A stretch of 45,194 nt of DNA from Noviherbaspirillum sp. Root189 (lineage in GTDB: Bacteria; Pseudomonadota; Gammaproteobacteria; Burkholderiales; Burkholderiaceae_D). The stretch lies in contig NZ_LMHZ01000029.1 in NCBI RefSeq assembly GCF_001428545.1, positions 1,709-46,902 on the forward strand, read 5' to 3'. This document shows, in pieces, positions 26,942-35,503 of this stretch (the first letter of the stretch is position 1; each line of letters opens with the position of its first letter). The position numbers and the translations under genes were made by a program. The notes below the pieces were generated by a model, which worked only from the letters and a program-made list of their open reading frames with translations, was not told the DNA's origin and made no database searches.

Positions 26942-27769
26942 ATGGCCGATACAGCCGGGATGACACCCGATATGGAAGCACTGAAGACACGCCTGAAGGC
27001 AACATGGATGTCGGGCGACTACGGACATTTCGCCAAATACCTTGAGCCTGGCGCCCTTGAGTTTTACCAGCGGCTTGAAGTAGCCCCTGAAACGCGCATG
27101 CTTGATGTTGCGTGCGGTGCAGGCCAGATTGCCATTCCAGCTGCCCGTGCCGGAGTGAAGGTCACAGGCATTGACCTTGCGACGAATCTTGTGGAGCAGG
27201 CAAGGGCGCGCGCCAAGGCGGAAAACGTCAATGCACGCTTTGATGAGGGAGATGCCGAAATGCTGCCGTATCCGGATGCCTCTTTCGACCTGGTAGTCAG
27301 CTTGATCGGCGCCATGTTTGCTCCACGCCCTACGCATGTGGCCGCCGAGTTGATACGTGTCTGCCGTCCGGGCGGTCGGGTGGCGATGGCCAACTGGACA
27401 CCCGAGGGGCACGTAGGACAAATGTTTAAGATCATTGGCAAGCATGTTCCACCCCCGCCCATCATGCCGTCGCCTTTGCAATGGGGCGACGACGCCATCG
27501 TGCGCGAACGTTTGCGGAATGGCAGTTCGAGCATGAAAACGGCGCGACGCATGTATCCCATGCACTATCCATTTCCTCCTGCCGAGGTTGTGGAATTTTT
27601 CTTCAGCTTTTATGGGCCGACACTACGCGCCAAGGCGGCGCTGGGCACTACTGAACAGGAGGCGTTGCGGCGTGATCTGGAAGAGCTTTGGGAAGCAAAT
27701 AATCGCGCAACGGATGGAACAACCAAGGTCGATGCAGAATATCTGGAGGTTATTGCAGTCCGTGGGTAA
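26942..27769 (+). CDS. Class I SAM-dependent methyltransferase
   Basis: A 275-residue methyltransferase of the Methyltransf_11/25 type. Motif I is [16 protein letters not shown] near residue 55, the acidic end of strand 2 is GIDLA, and [19 protein letters not shown] marks motifs [21 protein letters not shown] follows. Strong ribosome-binding site AAGGAG before ATG. It resembles the UbiE/ubiquinone-type fold but the substrate cannot be named. It stands alone on the plus strand, convergent with the DMT transporter gene, and has no clear link with either flanking cluster. Confidence 0.85.
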   Translation: MADTAGMTPDMEALKTRLKATWMSGDYGHFAKYLEPGALEFYQRLEVAPETRMLDVACGAGQIAIPAARAGVKVTGIDLATNLVEQARARAKAENVNARFDEGDAEMLPYPDASFDLVVSLIGAMFAPRPTHVAAELIRVCRPGGRVAMANWTPEGHVGQMFKIIGKHVPPPPIMPSPLQWGDDAIVRERLRNGSSSMKTARRMYPMHYPFPPAEVVEFFFSFYGPTLRAKAALGTTEQEALRRDLEELWEANNRATDGTTKVDAEYLEVIAVRG

Positions 27770-27902
27770 ACGTACCGGTTCCTGGTGAATACAGGGACAG
27801 GCGCTTTCAGGCAATCAATCCGGCTGCGGCCCGTGGCCCGGCATCGTTCGGGCTTGCGAAGTGCAATTCCTGTCTGTGTCGTAAACGCAAAATCGCACAG
27901 GT

Positions 27903-28844
27903 TCACGGCCGTGAGCCGAGCCTCTTTCCGAGATAAACGCTAAACACCACCGCTGCGCCAAAGCCCATGGTAAGCGGATCGAGTTTCTCGCCTAGCAATG
28001 GCACTGAGAAAGCCATTGCAAAGAAAGGCTGCAGTAATTGGACCTGGCTGACGCGCACCGACCCACCAAGCGCGAGCGCACGGTACCAGGCAAAGAATGC
28101 AACCCACATTGAGAATAGACCGACGTACGCAAAACCTAGCCAGGCAGTGCCTGTGACGGACGTGGCTGGCCAGGTCAGCAAAGCTCCGGGAAGCGTGACA
28201 GGGAGAGAAATAACAGTCACCCAGCAGATCACGCGCTCCGCGCCCAATGCAGGAGTCACCAGTGCGCCCTGAACATAGCCGATTGATGCAGCCACTACTG
28301 CTGCCACCAGAAGCAGGTCGGCCATGTCGAGCTGGAAGCCGCTGCCGGAACTTGAAGAACGAAGCAGTGAGTACACAACCACCAGGGCAGTACCAGCACA
28401 TGCACAGAGCCAGAAGCCAACGCCGACCCGTTGACGCAAGGTCCATGCGGCGGCTACCGCCGTAACAAGCGGCAGCAAAGCGGTTATCACGGCTGCATGG
28501 CTTGCGGTAACGCTGCGCAATGCGAATGCAAGCAGCAGGGGATAACCGATCGCGTTTCCCAGCGCAGCGATAATTAGTGCCCGCCACTGCTTTCGGTCCG
28601 GCCATGGAGAACGCGTAAAGATAAGTAGCGCAATCGACAGAATCGCGGCGACAACCGCACGCCCAAAGGTCACAAACCATGGAGACAGCTGAGGTGCCGC
28701 ATTTGATCCGATTGCAAGTCGGGTCATCGGCAAAGTCAGCCCGAACAAGGCCATCGCGCACAAGCCCAGCCACATGCCCTTGGTCGAAGGCGTCAGTGCA
28801 TCGAAGCGTTGCACAAGTGAACTGGCCATCAAATTAGAACGCAT
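27903..28844 (-). CDS. EamA/DMT-family transporter
   Basis: A 313-residue membrane protein with ten hydrophobic helices in two homologous halves of five, the DMT (EamA) layout. The N-terminal half shows LCAMALFGLTLPMTRLAIG and the C-terminal half GFAYVGLFSMWVAFFAWYRALALGG, typical of the family. It starts six bases after the stop of the enamidase-like gene and so is cotranscribed with it. A role in moving nicotinate, a breakdown product or an unrelated metabolite is possible; the family does not fix the substrate. Confidence 0.85.
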   Translation of the reverse strand: MRSNLMASSLVQRFDALTPSTKGMWLGLCAMALFGLTLPMTRLAIGSNAAPQLSPWFVTFGRAVVAAILSIALLIFTRSPWPDRKQWRALIIAALGNAIGYPLLLAFALRSVTASHAAVITALLPLVTAVAAAWTLRQRVGVGFWLCACAGTALVVVYSLLRSSSSGSGFQLDMADLLLVAAVVAASIGYVQGALVTPALGAERVICWVTVISLPVTLPGALLTWPATSVTGTAWLGFAYVGLFSMWVAFFAWYRALALGGSVRVSQVQLLQPFFAMAFSVPLLGEKLDPLTMGFGAAVVFSVYLGKRLGSRP

Positions 28845-28850
28845 TGCAAC

Positions 28851-30050
28851 TTAATGCGTTGCGCCCACGATCACAGGGATTTCCGTGGCAGGCGGCGTAT
28901 TGCGGCTACGTCCGCAACGCACGATGCCATCGATCATCACCATACCGACGCCCGGGATATCGCCGAGTTGCACGCTGTCGAGCAGATCCCTTCCCGCCGA
29001 ATGCTGCGCCTTGTCCATGAACACGAAATCCGCTGCCCGACCCACTTCAATGAGGCCACAGTTAAGCTTGCGTATCCGTGCGGTGTTACCGGTTGCGAAG
29101 CAGAACACAAGCTCTGCGGGAATGCGGGCGATACTGGACAGCAGCGCAACCATACGCAGAATTCCCAGGGGTTGTACGCCGGAGCCTGCCGGACCGTCCG
29201 TGCCAAGGATGACGCGATGCGGACACTTGAGCTGCATCGCCGTCTGGGCGGCCGCAATTGCCACACGCTCATTGCCGTTGTGGACAATCTCGATGGCGCG
29301 GCGCGACTTTTCGCAAAGCTCGCAGACGTGGGCTTCCGGCAATGCCGTGTGTCCGCCATTGATGTGGCCGATCACGTCGGCGTCGGCTTCGAGGACGACA
29401 TCCTTGTCGATCAGCCCGGAGCCGGGAATCGACGGGCCGCCGGTATGGATAGTGCTCTGGATACCGTACTTGCGCGCCCAGGCCACCATCTTTTGCGCTT
29501 CTTCGCCAGCCTTCACCGATCCGAGACCGACTTCGCCCAGCAGTGAAACCCCGGCCTCGGCCAACTCCTTGAAGTCCTGTTCCGTCATCCCTTTTTCGAT
29601 GACGGGCGCGCCGGCGAGGACTTTGACGCCACCCGGGCGGAAATTATCAAAGGCGCGCTGCGCGGTAATCGCGAGCGCCTTGAGGCCGACGATATCTTTC
29701 GGCCGGCCAGGAAGATGCACTTCACCGGCTGAGATCATGGTGGTGACGCCGCCATTCATCGTGGAATCGATCCAGCCGAGCTGGCCCTGTCGTGGCGTCC
29801 AGTCACCAAATACCGGATGAACGTGACTGTCAATCAGGCCGGGCGCGACGCAGGTCTTGCGTGCGTCAATGACCACGTCGGCCTGGTCAGTATCGCAATC
29901 GGAAGCGGATCCGACGGCGGTAATCAAACCGTCGTTGACCACGATCGTATCGGCCGACAGCACCGGGTTATCGATGTCACCCGAGAGTAATAGTCCAATG
30001 TTCCTGATGACGACTTTTCCGGATGTCTGTGCGCTACCTGCATCTGCCAT
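28851..30050 (-). CDS. Enamidase-like amidohydrolase (6-oxo-tetrahydronicotinate hydrolase)
   Basis: A 399-residue metal-dependent amidohydrolase. It agrees strongly, from memory, with enamidase of Eubacterium barkeri: IRNIGLLLSGDIDNPVLSADT at the start, GGVTTMISAG, LPGRPKDIVGLKALAIT, LLGEVGLGSVK, IHTGG, HINGG and the ending SRNTPPA. Likely metal ligands are His76, His78, Lys180, His202, His229 and Asp285. Enamidase is an Fe-Zn enzyme that opens 1,4,5,6-tetrahydro-6-oxonicotinate to ammonia and 2-formylglutarate. ATG at 30050 has AGGAGG before it. It sits in the fpr-tetR-enamidase-transporter group, divergent from the 6-hydroxynicotinate-reductase-like gene that would make its substrate. Confidence 0.85.
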   Translation of the reverse strand: MADAGSAQTSGKVVIRNIGLLLSGDIDNPVLSADTIVVNDGLITAVGSASDCDTDQADVVIDARKTCVAPGLIDSHVHPVFGDWTPRQGQLGWIDSTMNGGVTTMISAGEVHLPGRPKDIVGLKALAITAQRAFDNFRPGGVKVLAGAPVIEKGMTEQDFKELAEAGVSLLGEVGLGSVKAGEEAQKMVAWARKYGIQSTIHTGGPSIPGSGLIDKDVVLEADADVIGHINGGHTALPEAHVCELCEKSRRAIEIVHNGNERVAIAAAQTAMQLKCPHRVILGTDGPAGSGVQPLGILRMVALLSSIARIPAELVFCFATGNTARIRKLNCGLIEVGRAADFVFMDKAQHSAGRDLLDSVQLGDIPGVGMVMIDGIVRCGRSRNTPPATEIPVIVGATH

Positions 30051-30129
30051 GTCCTGCCTCCTGTTTCAGTTAAACGCTACCCGCCGCAAGCGGGATGGAT
30101 TCAATGACAACAATTCGCAATCTTTCGCT

Positions 30130-30861
30130 TCACCCCGTCGACATGATGGGAAGCGACACATCCTGAGAGGCAAGGCCGTCAGGATTGACACATACCTGGC
30201 GGATCACCGCCGATGTGATGAACTCTTCCCAGTAGGCAAGCGCGTCTGCCGCACCAAGGTCTTCGCCAAGGAAGGCCGACAGCGTGAAGCGATTGGATAG
30301 ATAGAAATAGGCGAGAGCAGCACTCATCAGATAGATATCCCGTGCCCTCAGGTCGGCGCGAAACACGCCGGTTTCGGCGCCTTTCGCGAGCACCCGGCCC
30401 ATCAGGGAAATCGCTGGCGAAGAATACTCGCGTGCGCGCATCGATTTGGAGATGTGCTTGCCGCGATGCAGGTTCTCGCTGTTGAGCAGGGTAATGAACT
30501 CGGGATGCTGCTGGTAATAGGTCCACATGAAACGCACCAGCGTTTGCATGTCTTCGATCGGGTCGTCAAGCTTGAGGGCAAGCCTGGATTCCGCCTCGTT
30601 GAAACGGCGGTAGGCATCCTCGATTACGGCAATAAAGAGCTCTTCCTTATTGCCGAAATAGTAATAAATCATCCGGTCATGCGAGTTGGCCGCCTTCGAT
30701 ATCTGCTCGATGCGGCCCCCGGCGAAACCATGTTTTGCAAATACCTTGGTCGCTGCGCGCAGGATACTTTCCTGCGTCGACTGGGCCGCCAGCTCCCGCT
30801 GGCGCGGACGCTTTGCGGAGGCCGCAGTGGCAGTGGTGCGCCGGGGGGAGGAAGTCGCCAT
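30130..30861 (-). CDS. TetR-family transcriptional regulator
   Basis: A 243-residue regulator. After a basic, low-complexity N-terminal tail (about 28 residues) comes the TetR DNA-binding domain: ESILRAATKVFAKHGFAGGRIEQISKAANSHDRMIYYYFGNKEELF, residues 31-76 in pieces. The C-terminal part resembles TetR_C domains of RutR-like regulators. It lies between fpr and the enamidase-like gene, so it is the natural candidate to control the divergent catabolic units through the palindromes at 32062-32103. No clear ribosome-binding site is seen before ATG at 30861. Confidence 0.88.
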   Translation of the reverse strand: MATSSPRRTTATAASAKRPRQRELAAQSTQESILRAATKVFAKHGFAGGRIEQISKAANSHDRMIYYYFGNKEELFIAVIEDAYRRFNEAESRLALKLDDPIEDMQTLVRFMWTYYQQHPEFITLLNSENLHRGKHISKSMRAREYSSPAISLMGRVLAKGAETGVFRADLRARDIYLMSAALAYFYLSNRFTLSAFLGEDLGAADALAYWEEFITSAVIRQVCVNPDGLASQDVSLPIMSTG

Positions 30862-30925
30862 GTCGGATGTTATTGAAAAACCGTCAGCCTTGCGGACATA
30901 ACAATGTCATTCAAGGCCATGGCGT

Positions 30926-31699
30926 TTATTGCTCCGCGAACGCGCGTTCGATCACGAAATCGCCGGGTGTCGAGGTGTTGCCTTCGACGAAGCTGCGTTC
31001 TTCCAGCATGCGCTTCAGATCACGCAGCATTGCCGGGCTGCCGCAGATCATGACACGGTCGGTTTCGCGATTGAGAGCGGGCACGCCGAGGTCGGAAAAC
31101 AGCTTGCCGTTCTCGATCAGGTCGGTAATGCGGCCCATGTTCTTGTACTGCTCTCGCGTTACCGTCGGGTAATAGCGCAGCTTGCTGGTGACCAGGTCAC
31201 CCAGGAATTCATGATTTGGCAGGTGCTCGACCAGCAGATCGTGATATGCCAGTTCGTCAGTTGTGCGGACGCCATGCACCAGGACGACCTGATCGAATTT
31301 TTCATAGGTTTCCGGATCGCGGATGATGCTCATGAAGGGCGCGAGTCCGGTGCCGGTCGACAGCAGGTAGAGGCGTTTGCCGGGTAACAAATAGTCGATT
31401 ACCAGCGTGCCGGTCGGCTTGCGGCCGACAATGACCGTGTCGCCGACCTGGATATTCTGCAGGCGCGATGTCAGGGGGCCGTCCGGTACCTTGATACTGA
31501 GGAATTCGAGGTGTTCTTCGTAGTTGGCGCTGACGATACTGTAGGCACGCAGCAGTGGTTTGTTGTTGACACGCAGGCCGATCATCGTGAAATGGCCGTT
31601 GCTGAACCGCAGCGACGGGTCGCGGGTTGTGGTGAACGTGAACAGGCTTCCATTCCAGTGATGGACGCTCAAGACACGTTCTTCGTTAAAGGCGCTCAT
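30926..31699 (-). CDS. fpr: Ferredoxin--NADP(+) reductase
   Basis: A 257-residue reductase of the bacterial Fpr type. FAD binding is shown by RAYSIVSANYEEHLEF (the RxYS motif) near residue 52, NADP binding by LLSTGTGLAPFMSII and by MICGSPAMLRDLKRML; the C-terminus FVIERAFAEQ is typical. ATG at 31699 is chosen because GGAGAAAGC lies right before it; the open frame to 31738 has no such site. It passes electrons between NADPH and ferredoxin. Beside a ferredoxin-dependent type of 6-hydroxynicotinate reductase it is probably the electron feeder of that step. Confidence 0.92.
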   Translation of the reverse strand: MSAFNEERVLSVHHWNGSLFTFTTTRDPSLRFSNGHFTMIGLRVNNKPLLRAYSIVSANYEEHLEFLSIKVPDGPLTSRLQNIQVGDTVIVGRKPTGTLVIDYLLPGKRLYLLSTGTGLAPFMSIIRDPETYEKFDQVVLVHGVRTTDELAYHDLLVEHLPNHEFLGDLVTSKLRYYPTVTREQYKNMGRITDLIENGKLFSDLGVPALNRETDRVMICGSPAMLRDLKRMLEERSFVEGNTSTPGDFVIERAFAEQ

Positions 31700-31734
31700 G
31701 CTTTCTCCGTTGCGAAAATAAAAATCAGGCGTGG

Positions 31735-31976
31735 TCAACGCTCAAGGTGCATGAGTTTACCTGTTTGTTCCCGACAAGTCTCCGGATCGGGCAGTGCATC
31801 AAGCGAATTTGAGATGCCGGAGCAGGCCGCGAGGCACTGCGCAGTGCGCCTTGTGAATCGCCGTAGTCGTTCCGGCAGGTACTCGCGCCCATAAATTGCC
31901 TTCGCAATGCAAGCCATGTAATCGGTGCATGCCATCTATTAAGAGCGATGCAGGCCTCTGCAAGGACATGAGTCAT
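31735..31976 (-). pseudogene. Probable decayed ferredoxin gene
   Basis: Reading leftward from ATG at 31976 gives MTHVLAEACI, very like the start of 7Fe/4Fe-4S ferredoxins (MTHVVTE.CI). The frame then loses all further similarity and the ferredoxin-like ending ALPDPET...TGKLMHLER appears in another frame, closing at 31735. The two pieces are offset by a frameshift, the whole is about 80 codons instead of about 107, and the Cys clusters are mostly gone. It lies just upstream of fpr. I read it as the remains of a ferredoxin gene that once worked with fpr and the reductase; chance similarity remains possible as the matched pieces are short. Confidence 0.4.
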
Positions 31977-32051
31977 CTCAGTTTTCCCTTTCCGCATCCC
32001 GCTATCTACAAGGCTTCAACGCACATTGGGCTGATGCTGATGGAGTGATTT

Positions 32052-32103
32052 CTACATGAAGATGTAGTGTACACTAAACGAAAATGTAGTGTACACTACA
32101 TTT
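32052..32103. promoter_or_regulatory. Twin palindromic operator in the divergent catabolic promoter
   Basis: Two related palindromes lie 43-95 bases before the reductase start. The first is TAGTGTACACTA at 32065-32076; the second is a 22-bp perfect palindrome at 32082-32103 with core ATGTAGTGTACACTACAT. Their centres are 22 bp apart, two helical turns. A third inverted pair, CTACAT-GAAG-ATGTAG, covers 32052-32067. Such symmetric sites suit a TetR-type dimer, and a TetR gene stands three genes' width to the left. The sites should overlap the promoter of the rightward operon and perhaps that of fpr. Confidence 0.75.
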
Positions 32104-32145
32104 AATCGAATCTAAAACGTGTCGAGCTAAACGGAGACATCCAGC

Positions 32146-33789
32146 ATGACCGAGCACACGAAGACAGACGGATTGCCCGGGATGGAACCCCAGGTGCTGG
32201 AACGGGCCAAGCCCCGCAGCGAACGCATGGCAGGTGACAAGATCGAATGCAATGCCTGTCCAGTGCTGTGCCAGATTACGGTAGGGCGCTCCGGGGCCTG
32301 CGACCGCTATGCCAACGTTGACGGCACCCTGGTGCGCGTCGATCCGGTGATCCTGCTTCGAAAGGCTGTCGATGGCGGCGAGCAGGTTCTGGTGCCGTTT
32401 GCGGGGCGAACGTTAACAAACGACATCGAGTCCGTCGCTCCGGTGGCAGAGTCGGCTGGTGGTAATGCAAGTAATGCAAATGCGCCGGCCGCATGGAATG
32501 GCGACCTGCTCCATGCCGACGACGTATTTGTTACCGGAGTCGGATCCTCGACCACCTATCCCGACTACAAACCTGCTCCTTTCATCGTTTCGTCCCAGTC
32601 CGATGGTGTCGATATGGTGACCGTTGTCACCGAAGGCATCTTCAGTTACTGCAGCTTCAAGGTAAAAATCGACACTGACCGCTACCTTGGTCCTGAACAG
32701 GCCAACATTCGCTACAAGGGCGAAGTCGTCGGTCATGTCACCACGGCCGAATACGGATCGCAGATGCTGTCATTGGGTGGCGTCCACCACCTGACGGGCG
32801 GCAGCAAAAAAGAGGGCCGCCTGACCGCCGAAATCATGCAATTGCTTGGCAACAAGCAGGCTGCGGAGGTCATGATTGACGGCGGCTCCCAGATCGTCAT
32901 CCAGGCCGGTCGCGCGCCGATTGTGAACGGCATCGAAGAACAGCGTATGCGGGTCGGCTGCGGGTCGGCCACCATTGGAATCTTCGCCAAGCAATTATTC
33001 GGCAAGGTCGACGAAGTGATTGTCGTCGACGACCATATCACTGGCGTGCTGACCGAGCACCAGGCCGGCCGTTGTCTCGATATGCCGCTGTCCGGCGTCA
33101 AGATCCGTGGGCGCAAGTCCACCCCGGGCCGCTACTTTCAGGTCGCCAATCCCGGTACCGGGTGGGGCGGCACCGACATCGCCGATCCACTCAGCATTCT
33201 CGAAGGTTGGGATGCCAGTATCGCCAGACCGGGAATGCGCCTCCTGATGACGTCGACGACAGGCGAACATGCTGCATGGTTCGTTCTCGATGAAAACCTG
33301 ACGCCGGTCGAAATGCCGATGCCGCCTGAAGTGCGCAGCGTCGTCGAGCGTATTGGCGAAAACTGCGAACCGTCGCTCACCACCGTGCTGTTCCTTGGCG
33401 GCGCCGGTGGCAGTCTGCGTGCCGGTGTGACAGAAAATCCGGTCCTGCTGACACGCGCCATCAAGAATGCACTCGTCAATGTCACCTGTGGCGGGGCGCC
33501 AGCCTATGTCTGGCCAGGCGGTGGCATCACGGTGATGACCGATGTGACGCGCATGCCGGACAATAGCTTCGGCACCGTGCCGACACCCGCGATCGTTGCG
33601 CCGATTGAATTCACGATGCGCCTTGCCGACTATCAGGCGCTTGGCGGACATATGGAATATGTACGTCCGCTATCCTCTGTCCTTCAAAGTGGCGCATGGC
33701 ATAACGAGGGCGCACCGCAACGGCGAAAATGGCTGCAGCAACCCGATGTCAATGCCTGGCCATCCGCGGTCGGGCCAATGCTCGGTTAG
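32146..33789 (+). CDS. hnr: 6-hydroxynicotinate-reductase-like Fe-S protein
   Basis: A 547-residue protein with an N-terminal Fe-S motif: Cys35, Cys38, Cys42 and Cys52 in IECNACPVLCQITVGRSGACDRY. The long C-terminal part is rich in Gly-Gly turns and matches no common domain by eye. The pattern agrees with 6-hydroxynicotinate reductase (Hnr) of Eubacterium barkeri, an Fe-S flavoprotein with covalently bound flavin that reduces 6-hydroxynicotinate to 1,4,5,6-tetrahydro-6-oxonicotinate with ferredoxin. The assignment is strengthened by the enamidase-like gene, which takes the product, by fpr as electron source and by the NicAB-like hydroxylase, which makes the substrate. First gene of the rightward operon, after the palindromic operator. 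Confidence 0.75.
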   Translation: MTEHTKTDGLPGMEPQVLERAKPRSERMAGDKIECNACPVLCQITVGRSGACDRYANVDGTLVRVDPVILLRKAVDGGEQVLVPFAGRTLTNDIESVAPVAESAGGNASNANAPAAWNGDLLHADDVFVTGVGSSTTYPDYKPAPFIVSSQSDGVDMVTVVTEGIFSYCSFKVKIDTDRYLGPEQANIRYKGEVVGHVTTAEYGSQMLSLGGVHHLTGGSKKEGRLTAEIMQLLGNKQAAEVMIDGGSQIVIQAGRAPIVNGIEEQRMRVGCGSATIGIFAKQLFGKVDEVIVVDDHITGVLTEHQAGRCLDMPLSGVKIRGRKSTPGRYFQVANPGTGWGGTDIADPLSILEGWDASIARPGMRLLMTSTTGEHAAWFVLDENLTPVEMPMPPEVRSVVERIGENCEPSLTTVLFLGGAGGSLRAGVTENPVLLTRAIKNALVNVTCGGAPAYVWPGGGITVMTDVTRMPDNSFGTVPTPAIVAPIEFTMRLADYQALGGHMEYVRPLSSVLQSGAWHNEGAPQRRKWLQQPDVNAWPSAVGPMLG

Positions 33790-33802
33790 GCGGGTGCGAG
33801 AG

Positions 33803-34732
33803 ATGGTCGCTCAACGTGCTTCGCTACCCGACGGACGTCTCCACTTTTCGCATGGACCCATCGACCTGATCATTCAGGCCGACGGACTACCTGACAGCAT
33901 CCGCGCCGCCCATGCACACGCATGGCAACGCTTCGAAACGCTGTTATCCGAGCTGGTTGACGAATTGCCCGCCCTACGCTCACCGCTTGGTGAGCAACGC
34001 CTGCTGAAGGGCAGCGTGGCCCAACGCATGTGGGAAGCGTGTTATCCCTTTCGCTCTGGCTTTATTACTCCGATGGCTGCAGTGGCCGGATCGGTCGCAC
34101 AGGAGATCATCGCCTGTTATGCGCGCCGCAATATCACTCGTGCGTCGGTCAACAATGGTGGCGACATCGCGCTCTACCTTAGTGCAGGCAGTTCATATCG
34201 GGTCGGCATATGCACCGACATAGACGCGGCAACCGAAAAAGCGGCACAAGGACTGGCACTGCCAGCGGACCTGCAACTTCGCATTGATGCGGCGATGCCT
34301 GTGCGTGGCATCGCCACCAGCGGTTGGCGTGGACGCAGTTTTTCGCTCGGCATCGCGGACAGCGTTACGGTGCTTGCGGCCAGCGCAGCCCAAGCGGACG
34401 CCGCAGCCACGGTGATCGCCAATGCCGTCAATATCGACGATGCGCGTATCAAGCGAGTGCCTGCCTGCTTACTCAAGGACGAGACTGATCTTGGAGAAAT
34501 ACCGGTTACCGTAGATGTGCCCCAACTCGATCACGCGCGCGTTCATGCTGCGCTGCAGGCGGGTTTGTTACAGGCACGGCAATTGCAGGAACAAGGGCTG
34601 ATCTGGAACGCGATACTTGCATGCCAGGGACAGGTGATGCATTTGCATGATCATGGGCTGAGCGTCGAGCCACGCTCCACGCAAAGAATCGCGTACGATA
34701 TTGGCAAGAGTCGGTATTCAGCGGTACTCTAG
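33803..34732 (+). CDS. UPF0280-family protein (ApbE-like)
   Basis: A 309-residue protein with the UPF0280 landmarks: ITPMAAVAGSVAQEI at about residues 88-102 and VNNGGDIALYL at 116-126. The family shares the fold of ApbE flavinyltransferases, and the NGGD segment corresponds to their FAD-binding loop. The open frame reaches back to 33596, deep in the reductase gene; ATG at 33803, or GTG at 33794, is more likely, leaving about 5-13 bases between the genes. Its place directly after the reductase, an enzyme type with covalent flavin, suggests it attaches that flavin. No experimental function is known to me for the family. Confidence 0.8.
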   Translation: MVAQRASLPDGRLHFSHGPIDLIIQADGLPDSIRAAHAHAWQRFETLLSELVDELPALRSPLGEQRLLKGSVAQRMWEACYPFRSGFITPMAAVAGSVAQEIIACYARRNITRASVNNGGDIALYLSAGSSYRVGICTDIDAATEKAAQGLALPADLQLRIDAAMPVRGIATSGWRGRSFSLGIADSVTVLAASAAQADAAATVIANAVNIDDARIKRVPACLLKDETDLGEIPVTVDVPQLDHARVHAALQAGLLQARQLQEQGLIWNAILACQGQVMHLHDHGLSVEPRSTQRIAYDIGKSRYSAVL

Positions 34733-34803
34733 AAAAAATGAAAGGGAAGGGCTGGGCACATGATTCAATCCATGATGCAATCAACACCTGCGAGGGCATT
34801 TCC

Positions 34804-35445
34804 ATGATCGAGATACGTCGGGTTTTCTGGCATGTGGAAGACATTTACCACGAGTTCGGGCCCGTGGCCGAGCACCCGCTGAGACGCGGATATATCGCAG
34901 GCGTTCTGACCAACCCGTATGCTGGCCGCTATGAACCCGATATTCTGCCGATGATGGAAGAACTTAATCCGCTCGGCGTCCGGCTGGCTCACGAACTGCT
35001 GGAGCATCTTGCCGTGCCGGCCGAACATATCGAGGGTTATGGCAAGGGCGCAATGATCGGTTCCGCAGGCGAACTCGAACATGGTGCGCTTTGGCACGTG
35101 CCCGGAGGGTATGCGATGCGGGAATTGCTGGGATGGAAGGGCAACCCGGCAGACTATGCCGCCGGCAAAGGGGGAGGCGTTAAAGGGCAACCCGGCAATG
35201 GCTTGTCGATCGTTCCTTCCACCAAGAAAGTCACGGCTCCCGGCGGCACGCTCGATGTCCCCCTGACGCACATCAACGCCGCCTATGTGCGCAGCCATTT
35301 CGATGCAATCGAAGTACGGGTGCCAGGAACGCCGCGCCCCGAGGAACTGGTCGTCATCCTCGCCATGAGTACCGGGCCGCGCATACACGCGAGGGTTGGC
35401 GGGCTGAAGGCAGCCGACATTTCACAGTGGGACGGACTGCGCTAA
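34804..35445 (+). CDS. DUF1185 (amino acid synthesis family) protein, copy A
   Basis: A 213-residue protein of the DUF1185/PF06684 type. Shared with the next gene are NPYAGRY, YGKGAMIGSAGELEH, the VPSTKK segment, DVPLTHINAAYVRSHFDA and RVGGL. It has an extra insertion of about 25 residues after ELEH (LGWKGNPADYAAGKGGGVKG) that copy B lacks. ATG at 34804 (MIEIRRV) is preferred over 34738, with GAGGG upstream. The biochemical function is unknown; the name comes from old annotation. Cotranscription with a reductase and the nicotinate hydroxylase suggests a role in the ring catabolism. Confidence 0.82.
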   Translation: MIEIRRVFWHVEDIYHEFGPVAEHPLRRGYIAGVLTNPYAGRYEPDILPMMEELNPLGVRLAHELLEHLAVPAEHIEGYGKGAMIGSAGELEHGALWHVPGGYAMRELLGWKGNPADYAAGKGGGVKGQPGNGLSIVPSTKKVTAPGGTLDVPLTHINAAYVRSHFDAIEVRVPGTPRPEELVVILAMSTGPRIHARVGGLKAADISQWDGLR

Positions 35446-35503
35446 TGCCGGTGAACCATGCAGTCGAACAGGCTTTGACACATCACATACGGAAGGACAC
35501 GCA

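Noticed and set aside
33596-33802. N-terminal extension of the UPF0280 frame
   Set aside because: It lies wholly inside the reductase gene in another frame and does not resemble the family; ATG 33803 or GTG 33794 gives the normal N-terminus.
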